Source of the DNA: an uncultured Lachnospiraceae bacterium
Lineage (GTDB): Bacteria > Bacillota > Clostridia > Lachnospirales > Lachnospiraceae
Reading direction: 5' to 3'
DNA length: 25,010 nt
Assembly: GCA_910584325.1 (NCBI GenBank)
Contig: CAJTZH010000036.1
Coordinates: 1 to 25,010, forward strand
Positions 7,529 through 16,459 of the stretch are shown in pieces. Every line of letters begins with the position of its first letter. The stretch's first letter is position 1. The notes under the pieces were generated by a model that saw nothing but the letters and a program-made list of their open reading frames with translations, did not search any database and was not told the origin of the DNA. Both the position numbers and the translations under genes were made by a program.

Positions 7529-9342
7529 ACAATTCTCTTAAATTTCTTTTCCAGTTCATATTTACTCATGGAAATAATCGTCGGTCTTCCGTGTGGACAA
7601 TTGTAGGGATTTTCAAGTCCCATCAGCTCGTTGATTAATGCTTTCGCCTCATACTCCGATAAACGGTTGTTGCCTTTAACCGCCGCCTTACAGGCGATGG
7701 TCGCCATTCTGTCCGTGACGGACGTTACCGTTTTGTAATTTCCCGTGGAAAGCTCGTCCAGAATTTCCATAAAAACGTCTTTTTCGTTCAGACCGAACAG
7801 CTCCATCGGCACCGCTTTTATGGCGTAATCCTTTCCGCCAAACTCTTCGATTTCATATCCAAGCGCAGCGAAATGTTCCATATGTTCGTTTAACGTCTCA
7901 ATATCCGCAGCGCCAAGTGTCACCACCACCGGCGGCATCAGATTCTGCGAATCGGCGCGGTTTATCTTATATTTTGCCATAATCCGCTCATACAGCACTT
8001 TTTCGTGCGCGGCATGCTGGTCGATGATATACAGCTTGTCCTCAAATTCCACAAGCCAGTATGTAGAAAATACCTGACCGATTATTTTGTGCTGCGGACT
8101 GTTTTTTTCGTCCAGCAGAAACGCCGTCTGCTCCGCTTTTGTAATCTGCACCTGCTCTACGCGCGGTCTGTCATAGACGGACGGTTCCTTGAAAATACCC
8201 GGCGTTTGTTCTTGTATCGGGTTCTCTACCACACGCTCATTTTGTACTTCCTCATTTTGCCGCTTTACCTCGAACGGCTCGGGTATACGCGCAGACTTTT
8301 CCGGCTTTGGCACGTTTTTTTTCTCTTTTTCAAAAAGCGTTACGTCAGGAATAAATTCTTTGTGCGTCAGCGCTTTTATAATCACGTCAAGCACCACGTT
8401 ATAAATTTCTTCGCCGTTTGAAAAACGCAGTTCCATCTTGGTCGGATGAACATTGACGTCAAGGAGGTTCTGGTCGATGGTAAAATGCAGCGCCGTAAAC
8501 GGATACTTGTGCTGCATCATAAACGACTTGTACGCCTCTTCAATCGCTTTGTTAATAATATTGCTTTTAATAAATCTGCCGTTAATATAGTAATTTTCAA
8601 AATTGCGGTTTCCACGGTTTACCACCGGTTTCCCGATAAATCCGGCGATGTTTAACTGTTCGCTTTCATAACTGATTGGAAGAAGGTTTGCCGAAATATC
8701 CCTGCCGTATACATGATAGATGATATCTTTGATATTGCCGTTTCCTGACGTATGCAGCTTATTCTGATTATTGCTGATAAAACGAAACGACACGTCAGGG
8801 TGCGACATCGCAAGCTTTTCTACGAGCTCCGCAATATAATTTCCTTCCGTCACAGGCGTTTTTAAAAACTTTCTTCTCGCCGGCGTATTATAAAAAAGAT
8901 TGCGGACGATAAATGTTGTGCCGTCGGGACATCCCACGGCTTCAAGCTGTTTTTCTTTTCCGCCCTCTATCACATAGCGCGTTCCCATCAGACTTTCATG
9001 CGTTTTTGTAATCAGCTCAATCTGTGCTACGGCAGAAATGCTTGACAGCGCCTCACCGCGAAATCCCAATGAGGAAACGGTCATTAAATCCTCAACGGAT
9101 TGGATTTTGCTGGTCGAATGGCGCAGAAACGCGACTGGGATATCATCTTTTTCAAATCCCTGCCCGTTATCGGTAATGCGGATAAAAGAAATGCCGCCGT
9201 CCTTAATCTCAATCGTGACCGCCGTCGCCTTAGCATCAATCGCGTTTTCCACCAGTTCCTTGACCACGGAGGAAGGACGCTCAATGACCTCGCCCGCCGC
9301 TATTTTATTGATTGTAACCGAATCCAGTACTTTAATTGCCAT
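7525..9342 (-). CDS. mutL: DNA mismatch repair protein MutL (endonuclease-type)
   Basis: Matchmaker ATPase of mismatch repair that couples MutS recognition to strand removal. The 605-residue product has the GHKL ATPase motifs: VKELVENAIDA (E29 catalytic, N33 metal-binding), DNGQGF (58-63) and GFRGEAL (93-99). A proline- and glutamate-rich linker follows (about 335-405). The C-terminal domain carries DQHAAHEKVLYE (441-452), the endonuclease motif, and CPHGRPT (582-588), the zinc/metal motif. Both are expected in bacteria that lack MutH, so it should be able to nick DNA. The ATG (MAIKVLDS) has AGGAG 7 bases upstream; a longer frame from 9366 starts ahead of that site. Confidence 0.98.
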   Translation of the reverse strand: MAIKVLDSVTINKIAAGEVIERPSSVVKELVENAIDAKATAVTIEIKDGGISFIRITDNGQGFEKDDIPVAFLRHSTSKIQSVEDLMTVSSLGFRGEALSSISAVAQIELITKTHESLMGTRYVIEGGKEKQLEAVGCPDGTTFIVRNLFYNTPARRKFLKTPVTEGNYIAELVEKLAMSHPDVSFRFISNNQNKLHTSGNGNIKDIIYHVYGRDISANLLPISYESEQLNIAGFIGKPVVNRGNRNFENYYINGRFIKSNIINKAIEEAYKSFMMQHKYPFTALHFTIDQNLLDVNVHPTKMELRFSNGEEIYNVVLDVIIKALTHKEFIPDVTLFEKEKKNVPKPEKSARIPEPFEVKRQNEEVQNERVVENPIQEQTPGIFKEPSVYDRPRVEQVQITKAEQTAFLLDEKNSPQHKIIGQVFSTYWLVEFEDKLYIIDQHAAHEKVLYERIMAKYKINRADSQNLMPPVVVTLGAADIETLNEHMEHFAALGYEIEEFGGKDYAIKAVPMELFGLNEKDVFMEILDELSTGNYKTVTSVTDRMATIACKAAVKGNNRLSEYEAKALINELMGLENPYNCPHGRPTIISMSKYELEKKFKRIV

Positions 9343-9366
9343 ATCCGTTCTCCTGTTATATTCCAT

Positions 9367-9459
9367 TCACAATCTCTTCCAGTAATTTTCCAGTTGATGA
9401 AATATTCCGACTATATTCACAATGTTCCTTCTGACATGAAATACAATAATATAATTCAT
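9367..9459 (-). pseudogene. C-terminal remnant of a RelE/ParE-like toxin
   Basis: A 30-codon open frame (MNYIIVFHVRRN then NIVNIVGIFHQLENYWKRL, stop) begins in a four-base ATGA overlap with the stop of the antitoxin-like gene. Its pattern, a NYxIxFxV strand, then a strand of hydrophobics, then FHxLxNY, resembles the last third of RelE/ParE toxins. The frame can be read open a little further upstream (YREAVCGQ), where it runs inside the antitoxin gene in another frame. The N-terminal two thirds of a toxin are absent, so it cannot be a working RelE fold. Family assignment is by eye on a short piece. Confidence 0.5.
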
Positions 9460-9686
9460 CTGCCCGCAGACAGCCTCCCGGTATCCTTGATTTGCCCGCT
9501 TTCTATCTGCTGTTGTGACAGTTCGATATCTCTGTATACGGAAAGCCGATGCAAGGTTCTTTCATAAATTTCCATACTCATAATAACCATATCTCCATAT
9601 CCGTTTTTGGTGATATAGATAGGTTCTTCTGATTTGTGGCACATATCGGAAATCTCCGAAGTATTATTTTTTACCCTTCGCCCCAT
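9456..9686 (-). CDS. Phd/YefM-type antitoxin, probably a decayed orphan
   Basis: A 76-residue product. Residues about 9-45 (SEISDMCHK, EEPIYITKNGYGDMVIMS, then MEIYE) match the core of Phd/YefM DNA-binding antitoxins. The usual N-terminal strand before the EIS helix looks replaced: MGRRVKN is encoded by the last bases of the upstream NYN gene, which it overlaps by 23 bases. There is no good ribosome binding site (AAGG lies about 12 bases away). The C-terminus ends abruptly after IESGQIKDT in GRLSAGR, directly at the toxin fragment. Normal antitoxins of this kind continue with a toxin-wrapping tail. Both ends therefore look eroded. It may still be translated and bind DNA, but no intact partner toxin is present. 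Confidence 0.65.
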   Translation of the reverse strand: MGRRVKNNTSEISDMCHKSEEPIYITKNGYGDMVIMSMEIYERTLHRLSVYRDIELSQQQIESGQIKDTGRLSAGR

Positions 9687-10674
9687 TTTTCGGTTTTACC
9701 TTGACCGAATTACCGTTGACGATAATCGTATCAATACTCCTCAAAAAGCTGGAAAACCTGCTGTAACCATAATCCTTGACGTCAAACTTTTTATGTTTAT
9801 TCACCAGTTCTTTCTGAAGGATGGACAAATTATTCACTTCCCCGTGATTCTTTTGAATGCAGGATACAATCTCGTCAATGATTACTTTCTTGTCGGTTTG
9901 TTCATTTAATTCAACGACATAGAAATTATCTTTCTTGATGATTTTCAGCCTTGTACACGTATCTTCCAAAAATACCGCCAGTTTTGTATATCCGTAATTG
10001 CGGACGTCAAAATCAGGATATTTGCTGTTGAGCTTACTGCCAATCTCGCCCATATGGGTCGTTTTTCCTTTGTTTTCATTATCATTGATAAACGCGATAA
10101 TCGTTTCTTCAATTTTGGGAACCGGAATCACAGCCTCGGTATCTTCGTCAATCTTTCTGGCAGAATGTAAAACCTCGGTTTTCTCTGGATTCTTCCCGGC
10201 AGCATGAACCACGTCCGTTTTTTCGGTCTCGTTTTTACTAATCAAATCCAGATAAATAAATTTGTTACACGCCTTTGTCAACGAAACCGGGGCTTTTGAC
10301 TCGCCCATGCCGATGACGTACATGTTTTCTTCCCGAAGCCGCATTGCCAGTTTCGTAAAATCACTGTCGCTTGTCACCAGACAAAACGCGTCTATTTTGC
10401 CGGAATACAGGATATCCATGGCGTCGATTACCATCGCGATATCCGTAGAATTTTTTCCGGTCGTATAGTCAAACTGCTGGACGGGCGTAATCGAATATTC
10501 CAGAAGAATACCCTCTTTCCAGCTTGTTCCTTTCGCCCAGTTTCCGTAAATTCTGCGATATGACGCATATCCGTAATTTTCGATTTCTTCAAAGATTACG
10601 GACACATATTCAGCGGAAATATTATCCGAATCAATTAACACGGCTACCCGTTCTTTTTCAATAAATTTTTCCAT
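9664..10674 (-). CDS. NYN-domain protein with two OST-HTH/LOTUS domains (putative RNA nuclease)
   Basis: Likely a metal-dependent RNase or RNA-binding protein of the LabA/DUF88 (NYN, PIN-like) class. The NYN domain spans about 8-145, with acidic residues in VLIDSDN (D15, D17), STDIAMVIDAMD (D78, D84) and LVTSDSDF (D103, D105), the expected metal-binding cluster. A charged linker follows (148-190) holding a duplicated 13-residue unit. Two OST-HTH (LOTUS) domains come next (about 190-257 and 264-327), each with a DxxxYGYxxxxxFL motif (FDVRNYGYTKLAVFL; FDVKDYGYSRFSSFL); such domains bind RNA. The start has GGGGTGAG just upstream, overlapping the mutS stop. It lies between mutS and mutL, presumably cotranscribed. 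Its target is unknown. Confidence 0.88.
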   Translation of the reverse strand: MEKFIEKERVAVLIDSDNISAEYVSVIFEEIENYGYASYRRIYGNWAKGTSWKEGILLEYSITPVQQFDYTTGKNSTDIAMVIDAMDILYSGKIDAFCLVTSDSDFTKLAMRLREENMYVIGMGESKAPVSLTKACNKFIYLDLISKNETEKTDVVHAAGKNPEKTEVLHSARKIDEDTEAVIPVPKIEETIIAFINDNENKGKTTHMGEIGSKLNSKYPDFDVRNYGYTKLAVFLEDTCTRLKIIKKDNFYVVELNEQTDKKVIIDEIVSCIQKNHGEVNNLSILQKELVNKHKKFDVKDYGYSRFSSFLRSIDTIIVNGNSVKVKPKNGAKGKK

Positions 10675-10678
10675 TCAC

Positions 10679-13336
10679 TCACCCCTGCCATCTGTTTTTA
10701 ACCTTATTTTGCAAGCCAAACAACGTATTTAACGCTTCAATTGGCGTAATATTGCTCAAATCGATATTTTTTAGTTCCTCCAGAATATCATCGTCTTTCA
10801 CGACGTCAAACAGCGACATCTGTTCCAAATCGACCTCGTCCAGTTTGTGGCGTTTTTTCTTCGTCTGCGCCTGCCCGAACGCCGCCGCGATATCGCGCGC
10901 TTTCTGTGAAATGTCGGCGTCGCTTAACTCTTCCACCAGTTCCTTTGCCCGCGCGATAACCGAATCGGGAACGCCGGCAAGTTTGGCAACCTGGATGCCG
11001 TAGCTTTTGTCCGCGCCGCCTTTGATGATTTTTCGCAAAAAAACAATGTCGTCTCCCTGCTCTTTAACGGCGATACAGTAATTATTCACGCCCGCAATCG
11101 TGCCTTCCAGTTCCGTCAGTTCATGATAATGCGTGGCAAATAACGTTTTCGCGCCAAGAAGTTTCGTGTTGGAAATATGCTCCACGACCGCCCACGCGAT
11201 GCTTAATCCGTCAAACGTGGACGTGCCGCGCCCGATTTCATCTAAAATCAGCAGGCTGTTACTGGTAGCGTTACGCAAAATGTTGGCGACTTCCGTCATT
11301 TCCACCATAAATGTACTCTGTCCCGACGCGAGGTCGTCGGATGCGCCCACGCGGGTAAATATTCTGTCCACAATACCGATGTCCGCTGATGACGCCGGTA
11401 CAAAAGAACCAATCTGCGCCAGCAGCACAATCAGGGCAGCCTGCCGCATATAGGTGGATTTTCCCGCCATATTGGGTCCGGTGATAATCGAAACACGGTT
11501 ATTGGCATTATCCAATAGAATATCGTTGGCGACAAACATATCGTTTTTTATCATTTTTTCCACGACCGGATGCCTGCCCGCCTTAACGTCTATCAGACCT
11601 TTTTCATTGATGGACGGTCTGACATAATTATTCTGCTCCGCGACAAGCGCCAGCGAACAAAACACGTCCAAATCGGCGATTGCTTTCGCGGTGTTCTGGA
11701 TACGAAGCACCTGTTCGGCAATTTTTTCGCGGATTTCACAAAATAAATCATATTCCAGAATGTACAGCTTATCTTCCGCGCCGAGGATAATGTCTTCAAG
11801 TTCTTTTAATTTCGGCGTGGTGTAGCGCTCCATATTGGATAACGTCTGTTTGCGGATGTACTCGTTTGGAACGAGGTTCTGATAGGAGTTCGTGACCTCA
11901 ATCGTGTATCCGAACACTTTGTTATATTTTACACGGAGATTTTTGATGCCGGTTTTCTCTTTTTCCTGCATCTCAAATTCCATCAGCCAGTTTTTACCAT
12001 CTGTTTTGGCATTTCTTAAACGGTCTACTTCCTCATGGAACCCGTTTTTAATAATGCCGCCCTCGCGGATGGTAACAGGCGAATCCTCGTCGATAGACGA
12101 TTCTATCAGGCTGCGGATATCAAAAAGCTCGTCCATCCGCTCGTCGATTTCATGAAGCAGCCCTGTGTCAAAATCGGCAAGCAGCGTCTTAATGTGCGGC
12201 AGCATGGACAGCGAATTGCGCAGGGATATCAAATCACGCGGATTGACGGACTTACATGTAATCTTGCTCATAATCCGCTCAAAATCATAGACCGGATTTA
12301 AATATTCCCGCAGTTCCTCCCGGACAATCGCGTTTTCCACCAGATTCGCGATGGCGTCCTGCCGTTTTAAAATACCTTCTTTTTCTACCAGCGGCTGTTC
12401 AATCACCGTTCTCATACGCCTGGCGCCCATCGCCGTTTTTGTCTTGTCGAGCACCCACAGAAGGGAGCCGCGCTTTTGTTTTTCACGCAGCGTCTCCACA
12501 AGTTCAAGATTCCTTCTTGAGGAACTGTCAATAATCATATATTTTCCCGTAGCGTACGGAATCAGCCGCGTGATATGGGCAAGGGAGTTTTTTTGCGTTT
12601 CGATTAAATACTGCATCAGCGCGCCGGAGGCAATGATGCCTGTAGGATAATCCGCAAGTCCCAGTCCGTCAATACTTTTTAAATTGAAATGAGTAAGTAA
12701 TGTCCGTTTACATAAATCCTCGTCCAGATACCATGTATCCAGGGAAGAAACGGTAATGTTCATACGCCGGATAAAATCGTCAATGTCGATTCCGCTCATG
12801 TGAAACGCTTCGTTACAAATAATTTCCGACGGCGCGAATTTGTTGATTTCATCAATCAGCACCCTGCCGGAATCGACTTCCGTCACATAATAATCGCCGG
12901 TTGACACATCGACAATGGAGATGCCGATTGTATCGCCCTCATACACAATACACATCAGATAATTGTTTTTTGTCTCGTCCAGCGCCTGTGAGCTGATATT
13001 GGTTCCCGGCGTCACGATACGGATAACTTCTCTTTTTACAAGACCCTTCGCAAGTTTCGGGTCCTCTACCTGTTCGCAGATGGCGACTTTATATCCTTTT
13101 GTGACAAGTTTATTAATATAAGAATCCGCCGCGTGATACGGGATACCGCACATCGGTGCGCGCTCTTCCAGTCCGCAGTTCTTTCCTGTCAGCGTAATTT
13201 CCAGTTCTTTTGTCACGGTCAATGCGTCGTCAAAAAACATTTCATAAAAATCGCCCAGTCTGTAAAACAGAATACAATCTTTATACTGTGATTTTGTCTC
13301 GACATACTGCTGCATCATTGGTGTCATTTCTGCCAT
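10679..13336 (-). CDS. mutS: DNA mismatch repair protein MutS
   Basis: Recognises mismatches and small loops. The 885-residue product has the mismatch-binding motif GDFYE (28-32, F30 and E32), connector, lever and clamp domains, and a complete ABC-type ATPase: Walker A GPNMAGKST (620-628), signature region DDLASGQSTFMVEM, Walker B LLILDEIGRGTS (D699, E700) and the ATHYHEL histidine loop. Near the C-terminus QMSLF (839-843) fits the sliding-clamp binding consensus, followed by a short helical tail. The ATG (MAEMTPMMQQY) has GGGGAG 8 bases upstream and follows the SulP stop by one base. A GTG three codons earlier (13345) overlaps the ribosome binding site. Confidence 0.98.
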   Translation of the reverse strand: MAEMTPMMQQYVETKSQYKDCILFYRLGDFYEMFFDDALTVTKELEITLTGKNCGLEERAPMCGIPYHAADSYINKLVTKGYKVAICEQVEDPKLAKGLVKREVIRIVTPGTNISSQALDETKNNYLMCIVYEGDTIGISIVDVSTGDYYVTEVDSGRVLIDEINKFAPSEIICNEAFHMSGIDIDDFIRRMNITVSSLDTWYLDEDLCKRTLLTHFNLKSIDGLGLADYPTGIIASGALMQYLIETQKNSLAHITRLIPYATGKYMIIDSSSRRNLELVETLREKQKRGSLLWVLDKTKTAMGARRMRTVIEQPLVEKEGILKRQDAIANLVENAIVREELREYLNPVYDFERIMSKITCKSVNPRDLISLRNSLSMLPHIKTLLADFDTGLLHEIDERMDELFDIRSLIESSIDEDSPVTIREGGIIKNGFHEEVDRLRNAKTDGKNWLMEFEMQEKEKTGIKNLRVKYNKVFGYTIEVTNSYQNLVPNEYIRKQTLSNMERYTTPKLKELEDIILGAEDKLYILEYDLFCEIREKIAEQVLRIQNTAKAIADLDVFCSLALVAEQNNYVRPSINEKGLIDVKAGRHPVVEKMIKNDMFVANDILLDNANNRVSIITGPNMAGKSTYMRQAALIVLLAQIGSFVPASSADIGIVDRIFTRVGASDDLASGQSTFMVEMTEVANILRNATSNSLLILDEIGRGTSTFDGLSIAWAVVEHISNTKLLGAKTLFATHYHELTELEGTIAGVNNYCIAVKEQGDDIVFLRKIIKGGADKSYGIQVAKLAGVPDSVIARAKELVEELSDADISQKARDIAAAFGQAQTKKKRHKLDEVDLEQMSLFDVVKDDDILEELKNIDLSNITPIEALNTLFGLQNKVKNRWQG

Positions 13337-13337
13337 T

Positions 13338-15005
13338 TTATTCACTCCCCACCAGACTCTTTGCGTGTTCTAAGGCATGATTGATATTGGTGCAAAAACT
13401 TTCTTCGCCGACAAGTTGTGTAAATCCACGCTTGTCAAAAGCAGCTTTCGGCTGTTCATTGACATGCGAAAATATCAATGCAATTCCTTTTTCTTTTAAC
13501 GATACCGTCATGTCCCACAGATAATTGAGCGCTGTCGCGTCAATCGCCGGGACGCTTCTCATGCGTAAAATAACAACTTTTGTATTACCGTTCAAACTTC
13601 GTAAAATATCGGAAATCTTATCCGCGGCGGCAAAAAATAACGGTCCGCTGATTTCATAAACACGGATATTCCTTGGCACTTCCATTAATTCAAGTCCCTC
13701 GTCCTGCTGTTCATAGTCCATATCCGTAATATATTTCCAGCTCTCCACCTGCGTCACATCCGACATTTTCTTCATAAACAAAAAGCAGGACAGCACCATG
13801 CCGACCTCAATGGCAAGCACCAAATCAAAGGCAAATGTCAGAACGCAGGAACAGATAAGCACCGCAAGGTCGCTTTTAGGCGCCCTGCGGTATCCAAGCA
13901 TGGTTTTCATATTAAACATGTTGTAGGAAACCACAATCAGAATTGCCGCAAGCACACAGCGCGGAACCAGCCTGATAAACGGCATCAGAAACATTAAAAA
14001 CAAAAACAGCGTAACGGAATGTACGATGGCGGCAACAGGTGTTCTCGCGCCGTTTTTCGCGCTTGCGATGCCCCTTGCCACGCCGCCGGTTGCAGGAATG
14101 CAGCCTGCAATGCCAAGTATAATGTTTGCGATGCCCTGCGCGAACAACTCCGTATTCGAACACGTTTTGCTGTTGACAATACCGTCCGTTACCACCGCCG
14201 ACAACAACGCCTGCATGGCAATCAATACCGCAATCGTAAACGCAGGTCCCATCAGATCAAAAAATGTCTGCGTCGATACTCTAGCCATCTGAATCGCTCC
14301 CAGCGTCTTTGGAATGTCGCCAAGAAGGCTGACGTCCAGTTTCCCAAAATAAGCCGCAGCCGTTCCGAACAGAATCGCTATCAGGGAATTGGGAATGGTT
14401 TTATTAAGTCTTGGCCAGACAAGCAGTATCACAATACAAAGTCCGCCGAGAATTACCGCCTGATAATTTATCTGTGAAAGACTTTGCGCATAAGTGCTCC
14501 ATTTATCAAAAAACTTTACCGGCATATTGTCAATGGACAATCCCAGAAAATCCTTGATTTCCAGGGTAAAAATCGTCACGGCAATACCTGCCGTAAATCC
14601 TGTCGTAATTGGGGACGGAATAAAGCGCACCAGTTTTCCCATACGAAACGCGCCCATCAGCATGAGCATAAAACCGGCAATCACCATGGAAACCGCCAGT
14701 CCGCTCAGCCCGTACTGCATAATGACGGTCTGCGTAATAATAATAAATGCGCCCGTCGGTCCTGAAATCTGGACGCGGCTTCCGCCGAAAATACCGCACA
14801 CCAGACTGGATATAATCGCTGCATAAATTCCTTTTTCCGCCGATACGCCCGCTCCCATGGCAAACGCAATCGAAAGCGGAAGGGCAATCACCGCCACGAT
14901 GATGCCGGAAATCAAATCTTTTATAAACTGTTTTTTTGTCAGCCCCCGCAGCGCTTCCAGATTGGAAAAACGAAGACCGAAAATGCCTATGATTGTCTTA
15001 TCCAT
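13338..15005 (-). CDS. SulP-family anion transporter with STAS domain
   Basis: SLC26/SulP membrane transporter; members carry sulfate, bicarbonate or other anions, usually with H+ or Na+. The 555-residue product has about 10-12 membrane helices (about 30-410), with ISGPTGAFIIITQ (80-92) and GIAGCIPATGGVARGIASAKNGARTP (298-323), both typical of the family's substrate-site repeats. A cytoplasmic STAS domain occupies about 445-550; the usual serine/threonine site is represented by IDATAL (488-493). GGGGGAG precedes the start by 9 bases and the miaB stop touches the ATG (TAAATG). The substrate cannot be told from sequence. Its place inside a tRNA-modification and mismatch-repair cluster is unexplained. 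Confidence 0.93.
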   Translation of the reverse strand: MDKTIIGIFGLRFSNLEALRGLTKKQFIKDLISGIIVAVIALPLSIAFAMGAGVSAEKGIYAAIISSLVCGIFGGSRVQISGPTGAFIIITQTVIMQYGLSGLAVSMVIAGFMLMLMGAFRMGKLVRFIPSPITTGFTAGIAVTIFTLEIKDFLGLSIDNMPVKFFDKWSTYAQSLSQINYQAVILGGLCIVILLVWPRLNKTIPNSLIAILFGTAAAYFGKLDVSLLGDIPKTLGAIQMARVSTQTFFDLMGPAFTIAVLIAMQALLSAVVTDGIVNSKTCSNTELFAQGIANIILGIAGCIPATGGVARGIASAKNGARTPVAAIVHSVTLFLFLMFLMPFIRLVPRCVLAAILIVVSYNMFNMKTMLGYRRAPKSDLAVLICSCVLTFAFDLVLAIEVGMVLSCFLFMKKMSDVTQVESWKYITDMDYEQQDEGLELMEVPRNIRVYEISGPLFFAAADKISDILRSLNGNTKVVILRMRSVPAIDATALNYLWDMTVSLKEKGIALIFSHVNEQPKAAFDKRGFTQLVGEESFCTNINHALEHAKSLVGSE

Positions 15006-16436
15006 TTAAACACGCTCCCCCATATAGTAAAAGCCTTTTGCTTCCAGAAGTTTTACGTCGTAAAGTCCGCCTATCATGGATTCGTCTCCCGCAAAATGAA
15101 CTACGGAATTATTTTCCAGCCTTCCGGTAACAAGCGTTTCGTCCTGTTCGTTCATGGATTCCACCAGTACGCGCTGTACCGTACCGACACGTTTTGCCGT
15201 CAGTCTTGACGAAGTGTCCTGAATCAGCGCAAGAAGGCGGTCAAACCGTTGTTTTACAACCGTCTCCGAAATCTGGTCATCCATCAGCGCCGCAGGCGTA
15301 CCGGTTCGTTTTGAATAAATAAACGTATACGCGCTGTCAAATTCCGCCTGTCTTACGACGTCAAGCGTGTCGTTAAAATCTTCCTCCGTCTCTCCCGGGA
15401 ATCCCACGATGATATCCGTCGTTAAAGAAATGTCCGGAATGCGTTCTTTTATTTTCGCAACAAGCTCAAGATACTGTTCTTTTGTGTATTTCCGATTCAT
15501 CTTCGCAAGCAGTTTCGTACTTCCCGACTGAAGCGGCAGATGGATATGATGACAGATTTTTTTTGATTTTCGCATGACCTCAATCAAATCGTCTGATAAA
15601 TCCTTCGGATGCGGCGTCATAAAACGAATCCGCTCCAGTCCGTCTATTTTCTCCACTTCCTCCAGCAGTTTTGCAAATGTGACCGGTTCTTCTAAATTCT
15701 TACCATAAGAATTGACGTTCTGCCCTAGAAGCATGACTTCCTTAACACCGCCCGCCACATGCCGTTTTATCTCCCGGACAATGTCTTTCGGATTTCTGCT
15801 GCGCTCTCTTCCGCGCACATACGGTACGATACAATATGTACAGAAATTATCACAGCCGAACATGATATTGATGCCCGTCTTAAACGGAAACTTCCGCTCA
15901 TTCGGCAAATCTTCTACAATTTTGTCCGTATCCTTCCAGATATCGATTAGCAGCCGCTCTGACTGGAAGCTGTTATAAATCAGTTCCGCGAATTTATAAA
16001 TATTGTGTGTTCCGAATATTAAATTGACATAGCCGTATGTCGTCTTTATTTTTTCTACCACATGAGGTTCCTGCATCATACAGCCGCACAAAGCAATCAT
16101 CATCTGCGGATTTTTTTTCTTGTAATTTTTTAACTGCCCCAGTCTTCCGTACACTCTCGTGTTGGCATTTTCACGCACCGTACAGGTATTAAAGAGGACA
16201 AAATCGCAATCCTCTTCTTCTGTCATCTCATAGCCGATTTCTTTGAGAATCCCAATCAGTTTTTCGGAATCCCTTGCATTCATCTGACAGCCAAACGTAT
16301 TCACACACGCCTTAAGCCGCCGTCCTTTTTTCTGTTCGATATCCTGCACCAGTTTGCGGCATTGTTCGATGTAGTAATACTGCCTGTCAGGTTCCTGTAC
16401 CGGCGCTTCTAAATTGAAATCTGTTTCATTATACAT
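15006..16436 (-). CDS. miaB: tRNA-2-methylthio-N6-dimethylallyladenosine synthase MiaB
   Basis: Radical-SAM methylthiotransferase acting on the isopentenylated A37 made by MiaA. The 476-residue product has the N-terminal MTTase domain with three cluster cysteines (C50 in NTFGCQMN, C85 in FNTCTVRENA, C119 in ALCGC), the radical-SAM motif CDNFCTYC (C195, C199, C202) followed by VPYVRGRERSR, the LTTDIIVGFPGE segment and a C-terminal TRAM domain (about 410-475). The ATG (MYNETDF) has GGAAAG upstream. A TTG eleven codons earlier (16469) is an alternative but would overlap the decayed gene upstream. Confidence 0.97.
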   Translation of the reverse strand: MYNETDFNLEAPVQEPDRQYYYIEQCRKLVQDIEQKKGRRLKACVNTFGCQMNARDSEKLIGILKEIGYEMTEEEDCDFVLFNTCTVRENANTRVYGRLGQLKNYKKKNPQMMIALCGCMMQEPHVVEKIKTTYGYVNLIFGTHNIYKFAELIYNSFQSERLLIDIWKDTDKIVEDLPNERKFPFKTGINIMFGCDNFCTYCIVPYVRGRERSRNPKDIVREIKRHVAGGVKEVMLLGQNVNSYGKNLEEPVTFAKLLEEVEKIDGLERIRFMTPHPKDLSDDLIEVMRKSKKICHHIHLPLQSGSTKLLAKMNRKYTKEQYLELVAKIKERIPDISLTTDIIVGFPGETEEDFNDTLDVVRQAEFDSAYTFIYSKRTGTPAALMDDQISETVVKQRFDRLLALIQDTSSRLTAKRVGTVQRVLVESMNEQDETLVTGRLENNSVVHFAGDESMIGGLYDVKLLEAKGFYYMGERV

Positions 16437-16459
16437 TGTTCTTGACTTTCCTTTTTTCT

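Noticed and set aside
9100..9567. Plus-strand open frame spanning the mutL start and the toxin remnant
   Set aside because: Antisense to the MutL N-terminal ATPase; no domain and no ribosome binding site of note.
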